Source of the DNA: Candidatus Nitrospira kreftii
GTDB lineage: Bacteria > Nitrospirota > Nitrospiria > Nitrospirales > Nitrospiraceae
Length of the DNA: 64,000 nt
Assembly (NCBI GenBank): GCA_014058405.1
Contig: CP047423.1
Location: 1,550,001 to 1,614,000 of the forward strand
Reading direction: 5' to 3'
Part shown: positions 34,508 through 45,588 of the stretch, piece by piece
Numbering within the stretch: position 1 is the stretch's first letter
How the letters are laid out: each line of letters begins with the position of its first letter
Program-made: the position numbers and the translations under genes
Notes under the pieces: generated by a model
Databases searched by the model: none
The model's input: the letters and a program-made list of their open reading frames with translations, nothing else
What the model was told of the DNA's origin: nothing

Positions 34508-37500
34508 ATGTTGATACATCACGTGGCGTCCATTCAGTCTCTCTTGCAGGAGCGAATCCTGATCCTTGATGGCGCCATGGGCACGATGATCCAGCAGCGT
34601 AAATTGGATGAAGCTGCGTTCCGGGGCGAACGATTCAAAGACTGGACGAAAGATTTGAAGGGCCACAACGACCTGTTGAATCTTACCCAGCCCACAATCA
34701 TTGAGGACATTCACCGACAGTACCTGGAGGCTGGTGCGGATATCGTCGAGACCAATACGTTCAATTCACAGGCGATCTCTCTGGCCGATTATGGGATGGA
34801 CAGGCTGGGCTATGAATTATCTAAAGCAGGAGCAGAATGTGCCCAGCGTGCGGCAGCGGCGGTACAACGGGCGCAGGCAGGACGGTGTTGTTTCGTAGCA
34901 GGGGCGATTGGTCCGACGACAAAGACGTCGTCGATTTCCACTGATGTGAACAACCCCGCTGCTCGCGGCGCAACCTATGACGAATTGGTCAACGCCTACA
35001 GTGAGCAGGTTCAGGGTTTACTCGATGGCGGTGTCGATCTTCTGCTTATAGAGACGATCTTTGATACGTTGAATGCAAAGGCTGCTTTCTTTGCGGTCCA
35101 GCAGGCGTTTGCCTCCGGCGCGCGCCAGGTTCCGATCATGGCGTCCGTGACGTTCATTCAAGCCGGTAGCAATCGGGGCGTGACCGGCCAAACCGTCGAA
35201 GCCTTCTGGAATTCTATCTCTCATGTGCCGTTGCTCAGCGTGGGGATGAATTGTGCGCTGGGCCCAAAGGAAATGCGTCCTCTGATTGAAGAATTATCGC
35301 GCATTGCGCCGATCCATATCAGCGCACACCCTAATGCCGGCCTTCCAAATCCGTTGCTGCCGACCGGATTTCCCGAGACTCCGGAAACCTTGGCGCCTCA
35401 GCTGCGTACATGGGCAGAAAATGGATGGCTGAATATCGTCGGAGGATGCTGTGGAACGACACCGGTCCATATCAAACGCATTGCCGAAGCCGTGCGTGGC
35501 GTGAAGCCGCACGCGCTCTCGAAGGTCGAACCATACACGCGATTGAGCGGGCTCGAAGCCGTGACCATCAGACCTGAATCGAATTTCGTCAATATCGGTG
35601 AGCGAACCAATGTGACGGGTTCACCTGCGTTCGCCAAGCTGATTCTGTCCGGGGACTATGAGACGGCCCTATCGGTGGCGCGCCAACAAGTAGAGGGGGG
35701 GGCGCAGGTCATCGATATCAATATGGATGAGGGCATGCTCGATTCGAAAGCCGCGATGGAAAAATTCCTTCGTCTGGTGGCCTCCGAGCCGGATATCTGC
35801 AGAGTCCCCATTATGGTCGATAGCTCCAAGTGGGAGGTATTGGAGACTGGGCTGAAGAATATTCAAGGTAAGGCTATCGTCAATAGTATCAGCCTCAAGG
35901 AAGGCGAGCAGAAACTCATTGAGCAGGGAACACTCGTCCGTCGCTATGGTGCGGCGGTCGTCGTCATGGCCTTCGATGAGAAGGGACAAGCGGACACCTT
36001 GGAACGGAAGAAGGAGATCTGTGCACGGTCTTACAAGATCCTTACCGAGCAGGTCGGTTTTCCTCCCCAGGATATTATTTTTGACCCCAACATTTTGACC
36101 GTAGCGACGGGGATCGAGGAACATAACAACTATGCGATGAATTTCATCGAAGCGACGCGCTGGATCAAGCAGAACCTGCCTGGTGCAAAGGTCAGCGGAG
36201 GGATCAGTAATATCTCATTTTCCTTCCGTGGCAACAACATCGTTCGTGAGGCAATGCATGCGGCCTTCTTGTACCACGCCATTAAGGCTGGGCTCGATAT
36301 GGGCATTGTGAATGCCGGGCAGCTCGCTGTGTATGAAGAAGTTCCCAAAGACCTGCTCGAACTTGTCGAAGACGTGTTGCTCAACCGTCGTCCGGATGCG
36401 ACGGAACGCTTGGTGACGTTTGCGGAGACAGTGAAAGCGAAAGGGAAGGTAGTCGCGAAAGATGACGAATGGCGAAAAGGCACCGTTGAGGAGCGGTTAT
36501 CCCACGCGCTCGTGAAAGGCATCACCGACTATATCGACGTCGATACAGAAGAGGCCCGTCAAAAATACCCCAAGCCGTTGGAGGTGATCGAAGGGCCCCT
36601 GATGGCAGGCATGAATATCGTCGGCGATCTGTTCGGGTCAGGCAAGATGTTCTTGCCGCAAGTCGTGAAGAGCGCTCGTGTGATGAAGAAAGCCGTCGCC
36701 TATCTGATGCCCTTCATGGAAGAGGAGAAAAAGCGAACCGGCAATTTCCAGGCGCAGGGAAAGGTGTTGCTCGCAACCGTGAAAGGTGATGTGCATGACA
36801 TCGGGAAGAACATCGTCGGGGTCGTACTTGGCTGCAACAACTATGAAGTGATCGATCTCGGCGTGATGGTGTCCTGTGAGAAGATTCTCGCTGCCGCCCG
36901 AGAGAACAAGGCCGACATTATTGGTCTGAGCGGGCTCATCACGCCGTCACTCGATGAGATGGTGTATGTGGCGAAGGAGATGACGCGCGAGGGATTTGAT
37001 GTCCCGCTCTTGATCGGCGGGGCGACGACGAGTAAAGCCCACACGGCGGTGAAGATTGCACCATCCTATCAGCCTGGCGTGGTCCATGTATTGGACGCTT
37101 CACGTGCAGTCGGTGTCGTGGGAAGCCTGGTCAGCCAAACGCAGCGGCAAGAGTTCGTGAAAAAAGTGAGAGACGATTATGAGCGGGTACGACAGTCTCA
37201 TCACGAGCGTGGCACCAAGTCTCTCCTCTCGTTCACCCAAGCACGCGCCAATCGTCTTCAATCTGACTGGGCCCAAACCGATATTCCTACGCCGGCCAGG
37301 CTGGGCATTCAGACCATTCTCGATCAATCCCTGGTTGAGCTGATTCCCTATATTGACTGGTCGCCGTTCTTCCATACGTGGGAGTTGCGAGGACGCTACC
37401 CGACGATCTTCGATGATCCAACCGTTGGTCCAAAGGCGAAGGAGCTGTATGACGATGCGCGTCGTCTACTGGACGAGATTGTCCAGCAGAGACAGCTCAA

Positions 37501-38203
37501 GGCCAACGCTGTGTATGGATTTTTCCCTGCTGCCAGTCTGGGAGATGATATCGAGCTTTATCAGGATACGGCTCGCAAGGCCGTGCTCACGACGATACAC
37601 CATCTGCGGCAGCAATCGGAGAAGCCGACGGGCCAACCCAATCTCTCACTAGCTGACTATGTTGCACCGAAAGAATCCAGCCGGCAGGATTATATCGGGG
37701 CCTTCGCGGTTACGACCGGCATCGGACTCGATGCGCTCTGTATACGGTTTGATCGAGACCATGATGACTACAACTCCATCATGGCCAAAGCCCTCGCCGA
37801 TCGGCTGGCTGAGGCGTTTGCCGAATTTCTCCATGCACGAGCCAGGAAAGAGTGGGGCTACGGAAAGGATGAACGACTGACGAACGAAGATCTCATCCGT
37901 GAGCGATACCGTGGGATCCGTCCCGCGCCGGGATATCCGGCTTGTCCGGACCATACGGAGAAGCAGCTTCTGTTCGATCTGTTGCAAGTCGAAACGAATA
38001 CCGGAATCACCTTGACCGAGAGCTTCGCGATGCTGCCGACTGCGGCTGTCAGTGGGTTCTATTTCGCCCATCCGGATGCTAAGTACTTTGCTGTCGGCAA
38101 GATCGGTAAAGATCAAGTCGAGGACTATGCCCGTCGGAAAGGAATGGATCTGCGCACGGTGGAACGCTGGCTCTCGCCGAATCTGAATTATGAGCCTGAG
38201 TGA
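34508..38203 (+). CDS. metH: Cobalamin-dependent methionine synthase
   Basis: This 1231-residue enzyme methylates homocysteine with methyl-tetrahydrofolate through B12. Four modules are present in order: homocysteine domain with zinc cysteines (GMNCALGP about 245; GGCCGTTP about 310), pterin domain ([13 protein letters not shown] onward, 360-620), B12 cap and binding domain ([11 protein letters not shown] about 760, with the ligand His) and AdoMet-activation domain ([17 protein letters not shown] near the end). The length equals the E. coli enzyme. The ATG at 34508 has AAGGTG before it. No riboswitch fold was recognised in the 130 bases upstream. It would use homocysteine, the possible product of the sulfur-carrier operon. 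Confidence 0.95.
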   Translation: MLIHHVASIQSLLQERILILDGAMGTMIQQRKLDEAAFRGERFKDWTKDLKGHNDLLNLTQPTIIEDIHRQYLEAGADIVETNTFNSQAISLADYGMDRLGYELSKAGAECAQRAAAAVQRAQAGRCCFVAGAIGPTTKTSSISTDVNNPAARGATYDELVNAYSEQVQGLLDGGVDLLLIETIFDTLNAKAAFFAVQQAFASGARQVPIMASVTFIQAGSNRGVTGQTVEAFWNSISHVPLLSVGMNCALGPKEMRPLIEELSRIAPIHISAHPNAGLPNPLLPTGFPETPETLAPQLRTWAENGWLNIVGGCCGTTPVHIKRIAEAVRGVKPHALSKVEPYTRLSGLEAVTIRPESNFVNIGERTNVTGSPAFAKLILSGDYETALSVARQQVEGGAQVIDINMDEGMLDSKAAMEKFLRLVASEPDICRVPIMVDSSKWEVLETGLKNIQGKAIVNSISLKEGEQKLIEQGTLVRRYGAAVVVMAFDEKGQADTLERKKEICARSYKILTEQVGFPPQDIIFDPNILTVATGIEEHNNYAMNFIEATRWIKQNLPGAKVSGGISNISFSFRGNNIVREAMHAAFLYHAIKAGLDMGIVNAGQLAVYEEVPKDLLELVEDVLLNRRPDATERLVTFAETVKAKGKVVAKDDEWRKGTVEERLSHALVKGITDYIDVDTEEARQKYPKPLEVIEGPLMAGMNIVGDLFGSGKMFLPQVVKSARVMKKAVAYLMPFMEEEKKRTGNFQAQGKVLLATVKGDVHDIGKNIVGVVLGCNNYEVIDLGVMVSCEKILAAARENKADIIGLSGLITPSLDEMVYVAKEMTREGFDVPLLIGGATTSKAHTAVKIAPSYQPGVVHVLDASRAVGVVGSLVSQTQRQEFVKKVRDDYERVRQSHHERGTKSLLSFTQARANRLQSDWAQTDIPTPARLGIQTILDQSLVELIPYIDWSPFFHTWELRGRYPTIFDDPTVGPKAKELYDDARRLLDEIVQQRQLKANAVYGFFPAASLGDDIELYQDTARKAVLTTIHHLRQQSEKPTGQPNLSLADYVAPKESSRQDYIGAFAVTTGIGLDALCIRFDRDHDDYNSIMAKALADRLAEAFAEFLHARARKEWGYGKDERLTNEDLIRERYRGIRPAPGYPACPDHTEKQLLFDLLQVETNTGITLTESFAMLPTAAVSGFYFAHPDAKYFAVGKIGKDQVEDYARRKGMDLRTVERWLSPNLNYEPE

Positions 38204-38349
38204 ATCTGGAAATTTGTGCGAACCCTCTCACTCGTCCCAAAGCTATCGTCAGGATCGATACCGCTCTGAAGTCAGCAGCGAAGACATCTTCCTCTAGGGC
38301 TGATCTTCTACTACAATAGGGCCGCACGAATCTGTATCCAGGGGAATCC

Positions 38350-39741
38350 ATGCAGGCACGCGTTCTCATCGTCGACGACGATCCCGATATTCTGACATCA
38401 CTCACCAAACGCTTGACGTGGATGGGGCATGATGTGCTCACGGCTGAGGACGGTGAACAGGCGCTGAGACTCGTTGCTGAGGATCAGCCTGATCTGATGC
38501 TGCTCGACATCGAACTGCCGGGTCTCAGCGGATTGGACATCCTCAAACGCCTGGCCGAAAAATGTTCGAACGGTATGACACACACTCTTCCGGAAGTGAT
38601 CGTTATTACGGCGTTCGGAACGATCGGTCGGGCGGTGGAAGCCATACGGTTGGGTGCGTGTGAGTTCCTCACGAAACCGTTCGAACCTGACCACCTCTCG
38701 ATCGTGATCGAAAAGGCGATGGCACAGGCGGCCATTACACGTCAGATCGGTCTACTCCAAGCGGAAGTGCAAGGACGGTATGAGTGTATTGTGGGACCCA
38801 GTCAGCGTATGGAGCAGCTCCTTGAGACGGCACGGCGTGCGGCCGCCTCGTCAGCTACAGTTCTGTTGCTAGGTGAAACGGGGACCGGCAAGGAGGTGAT
38901 GGCACGCGCGCTGCACCGGTGGAGTCCACGCGCAGGGAAGCCCTTCGTGGTTGTGAACTGCGCGGCCTTGCCGGAGAGCTTACTCGAAAACGAGTTGTTC
39001 GGCCATGAAAAAGGCGCGTACACAGGAGCTGTGACGCGAGAGCCTGGGAAGATTGAGGCGGCGGCGGGTGGTACGGTGTTTCTCGATGAGATCGGTGATA
39101 TGCCGGCTGGGCTCCAGACCCGGCTCCTCCGTGTGTTACAGGATCAGGAGTTTTATCGTGTCGGCGGCAATCGACCGATTCGCACCGATGTGCGCTTTGT
39201 GGCGGCGACGAACAAGGATCTTAAGGACGCGATTGAGAAGGGTCTGTTCCGAGAGGATCTCTACTATCGCCTCAATGTAATTTCTCTGACTCTTCCGCCA
39301 TTACGAAAGCGGAGGGAGGATATCCCTGCGTTGGTAGACTATTTTATCCACCGCCAGAGCGCTGCCTTGGGCCGTCGTGCTTTCAGGGTGAGTCACGATG
39401 CACTAAAAATAATTCTTGAGTACTACTGGCCTGGAAACGTGCGCGAGTTGGAAAATGTATTGTCTCGGGCCACCGTACTTTGTCCCGATGACTGCATCGA
39501 ACCTGAACAGCTCGGGATTAAGGCCCAGCGGAAATTGCCGTTCGAGGCGGATGTATCGGAGGAGTCCAGCCTGAATTACCATGCTGTGATGGAGGTCTAC
39601 AGCCGAAGGATCCTCGAAGAAGCGCTGCGCCGAGCAGGATGGAATCAAACGAAGGCAGCCGAGTTACTCGGTCTGCAACGAACTTACCTCACCAGACTCA
39701 TCAAACAGCGAGGCGTATCGACGAAGCCATCTTTTATGTAG
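38350..39741 (+). CDS. NtrC-family sigma-54 response regulator (module 1)
   Basis: The 463-residue protein has a receiver ([10 protein letters not shown], phospho-Asp in MLLDIELPGLSG, Lys in LTKPFEP), an AAA+ domain (Walker A GETGTGKE about 176, sigma-54 loop GAYTGA about 223, Walker B VFLDEIGD) and a Fis-type helix-turn-helix at the end ([17 protein letters not shown]). It activates sigma-54 promoters. AGGGGAA precedes the ATG. The convergent neighbour is its probable kinase (39802-41598). A close paralogue lies at 59800-61236. Confidence 0.93.
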   Translation: MQARVLIVDDDPDILTSLTKRLTWMGHDVLTAEDGEQALRLVAEDQPDLMLLDIELPGLSGLDILKRLAEKCSNGMTHTLPEVIVITAFGTIGRAVEAIRLGACEFLTKPFEPDHLSIVIEKAMAQAAITRQIGLLQAEVQGRYECIVGPSQRMEQLLETARRAAASSATVLLLGETGTGKEVMARALHRWSPRAGKPFVVVNCAALPESLLENELFGHEKGAYTGAVTREPGKIEAAAGGTVFLDEIGDMPAGLQTRLLRVLQDQEFYRVGGNRPIRTDVRFVAATNKDLKDAIEKGLFREDLYYRLNVISLTLPPLRKRREDIPALVDYFIHRQSAALGRRAFRVSHDALKIILEYYWPGNVRELENVLSRATVLCPDDCIEPEQLGIKAQRKLPFEADVSEESSLNYHAVMEVYSRRILEEALRRAGWNQTKAAELLGLQRTYLTRLIKQRGVSTKPSFM

Positions 39742-39801
39742 GCATGGCACGGGCATGCGGTAGCGTTCGATCTATTCTCGTGCTATTTCGGTCAGTGGCT
39801 A

Positions 39802-41598
39802 CTATCGGATCGTGTGAGGGTAGGGGGAGATGAGTGGGAAAGCTTGTGCCATAGCAGGTCGTCTGGTTTGAATCGAATGCAGCGTGAACGAAAAGCGACT
39901 GCCACATCCAGGCACGGTCTCGACCCACAGTCGGCCATAATGCAGTTCGACGAGCAACTTGGCAATCGAAAGTCCTAGACCTGCTCCCTTTGATTTCTTT
40001 CCTGTGGTGGATACTCGATAGAAGGGTTGAAAGATTTTTTCGGCATCCTCCAACATAATCCCAGGTCCTGCGTCCGACACCGAAATTTGGACAGTGCCGT
40101 CCGACAACGGAGCGGCTGAGACGTCGACCGTCGTGTCAGAATGTGTAAACTTCACTGCATTGTGGAGGAGGTTCAACGTAATCTGATAGAACTTGTCGGG
40201 GTCAGCCGATACCTCGGGAAGATCGGATGCCAGCGTGATCACGACATTTACTCGACGTTCGGAAGCCATAGGGTAGACATCTTCGACGGCCTTGGCGATC
40301 ACAGTCCCGACCGTGACCGGCTTCACATGTAGGGCAGTTTGTCCCATCTCAATCTGTGACAGATCCAGAAGATCATCGATAAGGAGCTGAAGTCGCGACA
40401 GGTTGGCCTCGACACGCGCCAGTGATCGTCGTTGCTCGTCCGAGACGGCTCCATCAATTCCATCTCGCAGGTTGGCCACATGGACTTTCATCGAGGTCAG
40501 CGGTGTCCGGAGTTCGTGCGATGCCGTGGAGACGAAAATGGATTTACGACGATCAATTTCTTGTAACCGGGCGTTGGCCGCGGCGAGCTCCTCCGTTCTG
40601 ACCTTCACGCGATCTTCAAGGGTATGGGCCAACTCACGCAACTCCCGCTCACGGGCATGCAACCGTGTGGCCATGTTGTTGAAGACTCCTGTAAGCGTGC
40701 CGATCTCATCGCGGGTCCGTATATCCAAGGGCGGCACCGTTTCTCCACCGGCGAGTTTTGTAGCTGCGAGAGTGAGGCCTTGTAACGGAATAGTGATGCG
40801 GCGAGCCAGTATGACCGCGATACACAACCCACCTGCCAGGGTACTCAGCGTAATCATCACCGCTTGCCACAACAGCCGCCGCAGACCCTGCTGAAGACGG
40901 GATGTCGATAACCCAATCTGCACCAGAGTTGGCGTGGGAGGAGTACGCGCCATGCTTTCTTCAGATCCATCCAATCGCTCTTCGAGCGTGAGCTGCAGCG
41001 CAGGATCCCAGCGCGGCACCAGTGCATAGGGTGGGACGTGAACGGTAATGTCATAAAAGATGGGGAGCTCGGCCCCTCCCACGAGATTCATGAGTTCTCC
41101 CGGGGTCAATTCGAGTTTCTGTCGGAGAACGGGGCCCTCCGTCTTCAGATCGATGGCACTGACGAGCGGTTCGCTCGTGATACCCGTACGATGACGTGGC
41201 AGCAACAATGTCGTTGCAGAAAATTGTCGCTGGCCGGTTGTTTGCTGGGAGAATTGATCTTCCCACGTGCCTTTCCCAAACCCGGTTTGGAGCTCACCGT
41301 TCGGAGAGATGACCGCAACGTACGCCACTGGATTCACGGCGAGAATCTCCCGAATAAGCTGGTTCAGCCGAGGAATGTCCCCCTCCACAATACTGGATCG
41401 CCCCATGTGTGCCAGATGTTGTGCGAGGAGTGTACCGCTTTGCACCGAGCTCTCGGCGGTTGATCGTACCTGTTGTTGAATGAACAGCCAGCCGAGCAGG
41501 AGGCATGCAATGATGAGGATGATCGCAGTACAGAACACGAGCTTGGTTCGGAGCGTCATCGAAAACCAATGAGGAGTCAGTGTGCCAGGATGGGTCAT
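39802..41598 (-). CDS. HAMP-containing sensor histidine kinase (module 1)
   Basis: The 598-residue kinase has a first membrane helix near 20-40 (VFCTAIILIIACLLLGWLF), a periplasmic sensor region of about 210 residues, a second helix (MITLSTLAGGLCIAVILA), HAMP, a coiled linker, HisKA with SHELRTPLTS and HATPase_c (NLLHNAVKF, DAGPGI, GAGLGLSI). It lies 11 bases after a periplasmic binding-protein gene and shares an operon with it, so the binding protein probably feeds the sensor domain. The NtrC regulator is convergent. Confidence 0.92.
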   Translation of the reverse strand: MTHPGTLTPHWFSMTLRTKLVFCTAIILIIACLLLGWLFIQQQVRSTAESSVQSGTLLAQHLAHMGRSSIVEGDIPRLNQLIREILAVNPVAYVAVISPNGELQTGFGKGTWEDQFSQQTTGQRQFSATTLLLPRHRTGITSEPLVSAIDLKTEGPVLRQKLELTPGELMNLVGGAELPIFYDITVHVPPYALVPRWDPALQLTLEERLDGSEESMARTPPTPTLVQIGLSTSRLQQGLRRLLWQAVMITLSTLAGGLCIAVILARRITIPLQGLTLAATKLAGGETVPPLDIRTRDEIGTLTGVFNNMATRLHARERELRELAHTLEDRVKVRTEELAAANARLQEIDRRKSIFVSTASHELRTPLTSMKVHVANLRDGIDGAVSDEQRRSLARVEANLSRLQLLIDDLLDLSQIEMGQTALHVKPVTVGTVIAKAVEDVYPMASERRVNVVITLASDLPEVSADPDKFYQITLNLLHNAVKFTHSDTTVDVSAAPLSDGTVQISVSDAGPGIMLEDAEKIFQPFYRVSTTGKKSKGAGLGLSIAKLLVELHYGRLWVETVPGCGSRFSFTLHSIQTRRPAMAQAFPLISPYPHTIR

Positions 41599-41609
41599 GG
41601 TTCGTGAGA

Positions 41610-42572
41610 CTAAGGGATGAGATCAGCCGCATGGGGATTTTTTGCTATGGGCATTGATCCACCAAACACATGGCCGGCCAATCGAATCTGCTCAGGATTC
41701 AACGCAATGTGTAAATACTCTGCAGATCGCAGGTTTAATGCCCATTGCGAGTGTTCCGGCGCTTCAATGATGCCTGCAGATGTACTAGTATCCCGGAGGC
41801 GTGCGAGTGAAAGCCTGGCTGCCTGCTGTCCCACAGCCCAAGGATCTAACACCAGCGCGCCGACCGCTCCCTGCTGAACCAATGTGGACGAAAAGGTAAA
41901 GATGGGCACTTTGGCATTCAAGGTCGATTCCAACAAAAAAGGTATAGAGGATTCAGAGACAACGATCTGGTCTTGAATCAGCCACAGGACGTCGATCTTA
42001 GGCAGCAACCGAGAGGCGGCACGAGGGATGTCTTCTTGGCCGCGGACTGCGACCGATACGAGTTCAAGGCCTTGCTGACTCGCGACGTTGATCGCCTCTT
42101 GTACAAAAGCCCCCGTTTGTTCCTCATCGTACAGCACGCCGATTCGTTGTCGATTCGGCATGAGAGAGTGAAGTGCTGCAAGCTGAGTCACCGGTGGCGC
42201 CCGGACGGCAATCCCGGTCATGTTGGAGGTGGGCAGGCCGTGTGCGTCGGGATTCAAAACCATACAGAACACAACCGGGGTGTCGAAAATTTCTAGCTTG
42301 GCGGCGATTGCTGCCTTGAGGCCGACAGCCAACACAAGATTAGGAGGTGAGGCTCGCAAGGACTTGCCGACCTCTCTGCCACGTGTGAGCTGACTGTCTA
42401 GGTTGTATTCTTTCACCTTCGTCATCGGGGGGAGGCCTGCCTTGAATCCTAGAATCGCCTGGTCGTAGTACGGCAGGTCAGCCGACTTGAGAATGGCTAT
42501 TTCGGCTGCGTCAGCCCTGTTCCATGGCGTTGTAAAGGAGAGTAGAACGAGGAGGACTGAAACTAGCCACAT
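41610..42572 (-). CDS. Periplasmic ABC-type substrate-binding protein, orphan (module 1)
   Basis: The 320-residue secreted protein has the two-lobed pattern of the TrpX-like/uncharacterised ABC-binding family (FKAGLPPMTKVKEYNLDSQL, IGVLYDEEQTGAFV, VPIFTFSSTLVQQGAVGAL). No permease or ATPase gene is nearby. Its operon partner is a sensor kinase, so it is more likely a ligand receptor for signalling than for import. A paralogue, also next to a kinase, runs off the right edge of the window. Confidence 0.82.
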   Translation of the reverse strand: MWLVSVLLVLLSFTTPWNRADAAEIAILKSADLPYYDQAILGFKAGLPPMTKVKEYNLDSQLTRGREVGKSLRASPPNLVLAVGLKAAIAAKLEIFDTPVVFCMVLNPDAHGLPTSNMTGIAVRAPPVTQLAALHSLMPNRQRIGVLYDEEQTGAFVQEAINVASQQGLELVSVAVRGQEDIPRAASRLLPKIDVLWLIQDQIVVSESSIPFLLESTLNAKVPIFTFSSTLVQQGAVGALVLDPWAVGQQAARLSLARLRDTSTSAGIIEAPEHSQWALNLRSAEYLHIALNPEQIRLAGHVFGGSMPIAKNPHAADLIP

Positions 42573-42603
42573 AAGATATCCAGATTCAATCGACTAATTA
42601 AGT

Positions 42604-42633
42604 ATCATAGCCGATACCTACGCTCGTTGCCAA
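42604..42633 (-). promoter_or_regulatory. Sigma-70-type promoter for the binding-protein/kinase operon
   Basis: On the minus strand, TTGGCA (42633-42628) and TATGAT (42609-42604) are separated by 18 bases, and the start codon follows 31 bases after the -10 box. This is a good match by eye. Confidence 0.5.
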
Positions 42634-42721
42634 CGATGCCAGTGATCGAAGAGGATGCCGATCGCATAAGAGATATTTGGAAGCAATTATTGGGCCGGAT
42701 GATTTGTTTTTGGAGAATGGA

Positions 42722-44758
42722 TCAGAGTCTCACGGTCAACCATCCCATCACCCGAGAGCCCAGCAGATCACCCAGTGGATGCTCTCGATGCACGTCATTC
42801 AAGGCGTTGAAGACGGAAACCGCAATCTCGGCTTCGCGGCGATTGCTGCCCCTCGTCACTTCCTGCCAGAAACGATAGGCCCCGCGAAGGTTTAAGAGGT
42901 GGTAACTCCCAAGATACGCATTGGGGGAAATGACTCCAAAGGGCTGAAAGTCGACAAACCGCTGGCTTAAGGGGTTGGTGGTCGCACCGACCCAGTGGTA
43001 GGCGATCTCGCCGCTGAGGCCGTTCTCCCACTGGGCTCGCAGGCCGGCGTTGTACTTGAACCGGGGACCGGCCCGTTTAACGGTATCGGGGAGGGTCTGG
43101 CCGATTTCCTGGTAAGCCATGTTGGCGAATCCACTCAGCCACTTGGTCGCAAGAAACTCGATGCCGGCCTCGCCCCCATAGATGTCAGCAGTTCCAGGTT
43201 GGAGGTTTAATCCGGCCGTTCTGGTGATGAGATCGGAGAGATGGTTATAAAACAGTGCGCTGCGTATTCGAGCGCGATGTTGTAAGAACCAACCCTGGTA
43301 CTCCAGCTCATGGGAAATGATTTGCTCTGGTTGGAAAGCACCGCTCCCGTGGAAGTGGAACAGGAGCGGAGAAGAATTGGGCAGAGGCAATGTGATAATG
43401 GAATTAGACTCTGCGTAGGTCTCATGCAGTGTGGGGGGACGGTACCCTACGGCCACGGTCGCACGGATGGTGTGGTCTGGTAAAGGTGTCAGAATGAGTG
43501 ACCCGCGTGGACTGATGGTCGGGTTGATAAAGGTATCCAGGTCGTAGCGAACCCCGGCGACTATCTGGAGCAGCGGTGACGGCTTCCATTCGCTTTGTAA
43601 GTACAACCCCAAGCGGTCCTCAGTACGAAAGCGATCAATATAGTTCATGGACAGAGTGTTATGTCGGTAGTTGATGCCGGCGGTGAGGCTCGCTATGGGC
43701 CCCACCTCGATCCGCCGTTGGGCTTCGAAGTCATACGTCTGACCTTGAGACTTTAGAGTTGGGTCGAAGTCCCGACCGGTGAGACGCAAGAATGGGGCAA
43801 AGACAGAATTAACGACAGTTGGCCCATCGAGATTATAGCTGTTCCAAAATCCCCGCACAAAAAAATTGGGGCGCTCATAACTCGCCGCGGCGTAACCGAG
43901 AACGGGTATGCCGGTTTGTACGACGACATCAGTAACCTGGCCATCGAACCGATTCACGTTGACGAGGCCTCCTGAGAAAGAGAGCTTTGATCCACTGCCC
44001 AGGGCATATTCCGTTTGGATGTTGAACTTGTTGTCGCGATACGCCAGGGCTCCGCCATTCCGCCATTGCTGAGTTTGGTCGTGGCCGTAGGAAAGGCGAA
44101 ATCCCAAATTCTTGTACCTGTTGGCATAGACGGCGGCGCTACTGATCGTGCCATAGGCACCTCCACCAACCTGGACGGTAGTGCCCTTCATTTCCTCCGG
44201 TGACTTCGTGATGATGTTAATGATTCCATCGAAGGCATTGAAGCCATAGAGCACCGAGGCGGGGCCCTTCTGGACCTCGATGCGTCTTATTTCCGGCAAG
44301 GTCGCTGGGATTGCTTTCCAATATGTGCTTCCTTGCACATCGACATAGATCGACCGCCCATCGACCATCACCAAGAGCTTGTTACTGCTTAGTTGGTTGT
44401 CCCCCCGCATGCTCACGTTGAAGTCCGCACCCGTGACCTGCATCACTTCAAGACCAGGAATACGCCGAAGAATTGTAGGAAGATCCGTGGCGCCGGATTG
44501 GCGAATGTCGTCATCGGTAATCACGTACACGTTCGATGGGGCTTGCGAGACTGGTTGTTCGTGGCGAGCGGCGATCGATACGGTTTCTTCCTTCAGATAG
44601 AGCGTCTCTTCATGGATCTGCTTTTCTACCGTTGATGACGGGCGGGGAATGGGAATAGAAGTCTCAGCCTGACAGTAAAGTGGAAGACCCCACTGCCAGA
44701 TCAGAATTATAGTACTTGTCACCCACCCTATGACTGTACGGGCTACTGGTTGCGGCAT
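42722..44758 (-). CDS. TonB-dependent outer-membrane receptor
   Basis: The 678-residue receptor has a signal peptide, a plug domain (SNVYVITDDDIRQSGATDLP, MRGDNQLSSNKLLVMVDGRS, then RRIEVQKGPASVLYGFNAFD) and a 22-strand-type barrel ending in MGWLTVRL. The family imports iron siderophores, cobalamin or other metal complexes, and copper-binding members exist. The substrate here is unknown. It lies upstream of the binding protein and kinase genes on the same strand. The tandem 17-bp operator at 44957-44989 is about 200 bases upstream of its start. Confidence 0.93.
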   Translation of the reverse strand: MPQPVARTVIGWVTSTIILIWQWGLPLYCQAETSIPIPRPSSTVEKQIHEETLYLKEETVSIAARHEQPVSQAPSNVYVITDDDIRQSGATDLPTILRRIPGLEVMQVTGADFNVSMRGDNQLSSNKLLVMVDGRSIYVDVQGSTYWKAIPATLPEIRRIEVQKGPASVLYGFNAFDGIINIITKSPEEMKGTTVQVGGGAYGTISSAAVYANRYKNLGFRLSYGHDQTQQWRNGGALAYRDNKFNIQTEYALGSGSKLSFSGGLVNVNRFDGQVTDVVVQTGIPVLGYAAASYERPNFFVRGFWNSYNLDGPTVVNSVFAPFLRLTGRDFDPTLKSQGQTYDFEAQRRIEVGPIASLTAGINYRHNTLSMNYIDRFRTEDRLGLYLQSEWKPSPLLQIVAGVRYDLDTFINPTISPRGSLILTPLPDHTIRATVAVGYRPPTLHETYAESNSIITLPLPNSSPLLFHFHGSGAFQPEQIISHELEYQGWFLQHRARIRSALFYNHLSDLITRTAGLNLQPGTADIYGGEAGIEFLATKWLSGFANMAYQEIGQTLPDTVKRAGPRFKYNAGLRAQWENGLSGEIAYHWVGATTNPLSQRFVDFQPFGVISPNAYLGSYHLLNLRGAYRFWQEVTRGSNRREAEIAVSVFNALNDVHREHPLGDLLGSRVMGWLTVRL

Positions 44759-44956
44759 GTCTCCGTGCAGAACTCTTCCTCAGATCCGTAAAAGCATAAA
44801 GGTTTCTATTTTGAGGCGATCAAGAGCCGATATTTACATTGAGTGAAAGTGTGAAGTCTAGGCGTAAAAGAAAACTGCCGTCGGGCGGATGAATAATATC
44901 TACTGGTGGTTTCTCGTGGCAAACTTGCTTGCTCACGAATGTTTTTCTGCCCAGAT

Positions 44957-44989
44957 GAATCCAATTAGATACCGAATCCATTTGGATAC
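44957..44989. promoter_or_regulatory. Tandem 17-bp-period operator, site A
   Basis: Two direct copies of a 16-base near-palindrome occur one base apart: GAATCCAATTAGATAC (44957-44972) and GAATCCATTTGGATAC (44974-44989), followed by AT. The same arrangement occurs at 49049-49081 and 50153-50185. Site A is about 200 bases upstream of the TonB receptor start on the minus strand and about 1 kb upstream of haoA on the plus strand. Confidence 0.75.
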
Positions 44990-45336
44990 ATGTTCTGTGT
45001 AACAGCGCCTTTTTTTTCGCGTTCTCGCACGGTGTCAGAAGGTTGAGCAGACAGAACACATTAATGATGAGTGGACAGCGCTGTGAAGGATCGAACGATG
45101 ATTTCTGGTATGAAACTGGCAGTGCAGTTAGCACCGTCAATCCCAGGCCGCGGCCTGGACTGGATCACCCTATCCAGCCCATCTCCTTGTGAGGCTCCGA
45201 CCTGGGCTGGCAAGTCCGACGGTGATTCCCCAGTGTCACCGTCGGGTGCCGTCATGAGCCGTGGCAAGGAATCGACATGATAGCGGAGGGGCATAGAGCT
45301 GAGAATTATCGTATGGAATACGCGCATGGTATCTCA

Positions 45337-45420
45337 ATGCAAAGGAATGTTTTCATGGCGTCATCACAGGCTTGTTGAGGTTCGTGCTGCTCGTCTGCGG
45401 TGTGGTAGTGGCCGCATCCT
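45337..45420 (+). pseudogene. Remnant resembling the haoA leader region
   Basis: Bases 45338-45416 align loosely with the start of haoA (46000-46078). One frame reads ITGLLRFVLLVCGVVVAAS, against [20 protein letters not shown] in HaoA. The frame ends in a stop soon after and no haem motif follows. It is best explained as a decayed duplicate of a signal-peptide segment, but similarity between unrelated signal peptides is possible. Confidence 0.4.
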
Positions 45421-45588
45421 TACACGTGATGGTGTAATTGGTTGCAAGCAAAGGTTATCTATGCCGGACAGAGTGGCAATCGAAATCAGCCGACAGGGAT
45501 GAGCGAAAACCTATTGCGATCAAGTGAACGGCTTGTGGGCCACAGTGACGCTCAGGAACGTATTCTGGAAAGCAAAGGATCAGGTCGC

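Larger units (their letters stand above)
44759..45588. other. Long intergenic region with an operator and a leader-peptide remnant
   Basis: About 830 bases separate the TonB gene from the small gene before haoA. I see the operator pair (44957-44989) and a stretch resembling the start of haoA (45337-45420). Short open frames on both strands here have no protein-like features. Confidence 0.6.
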
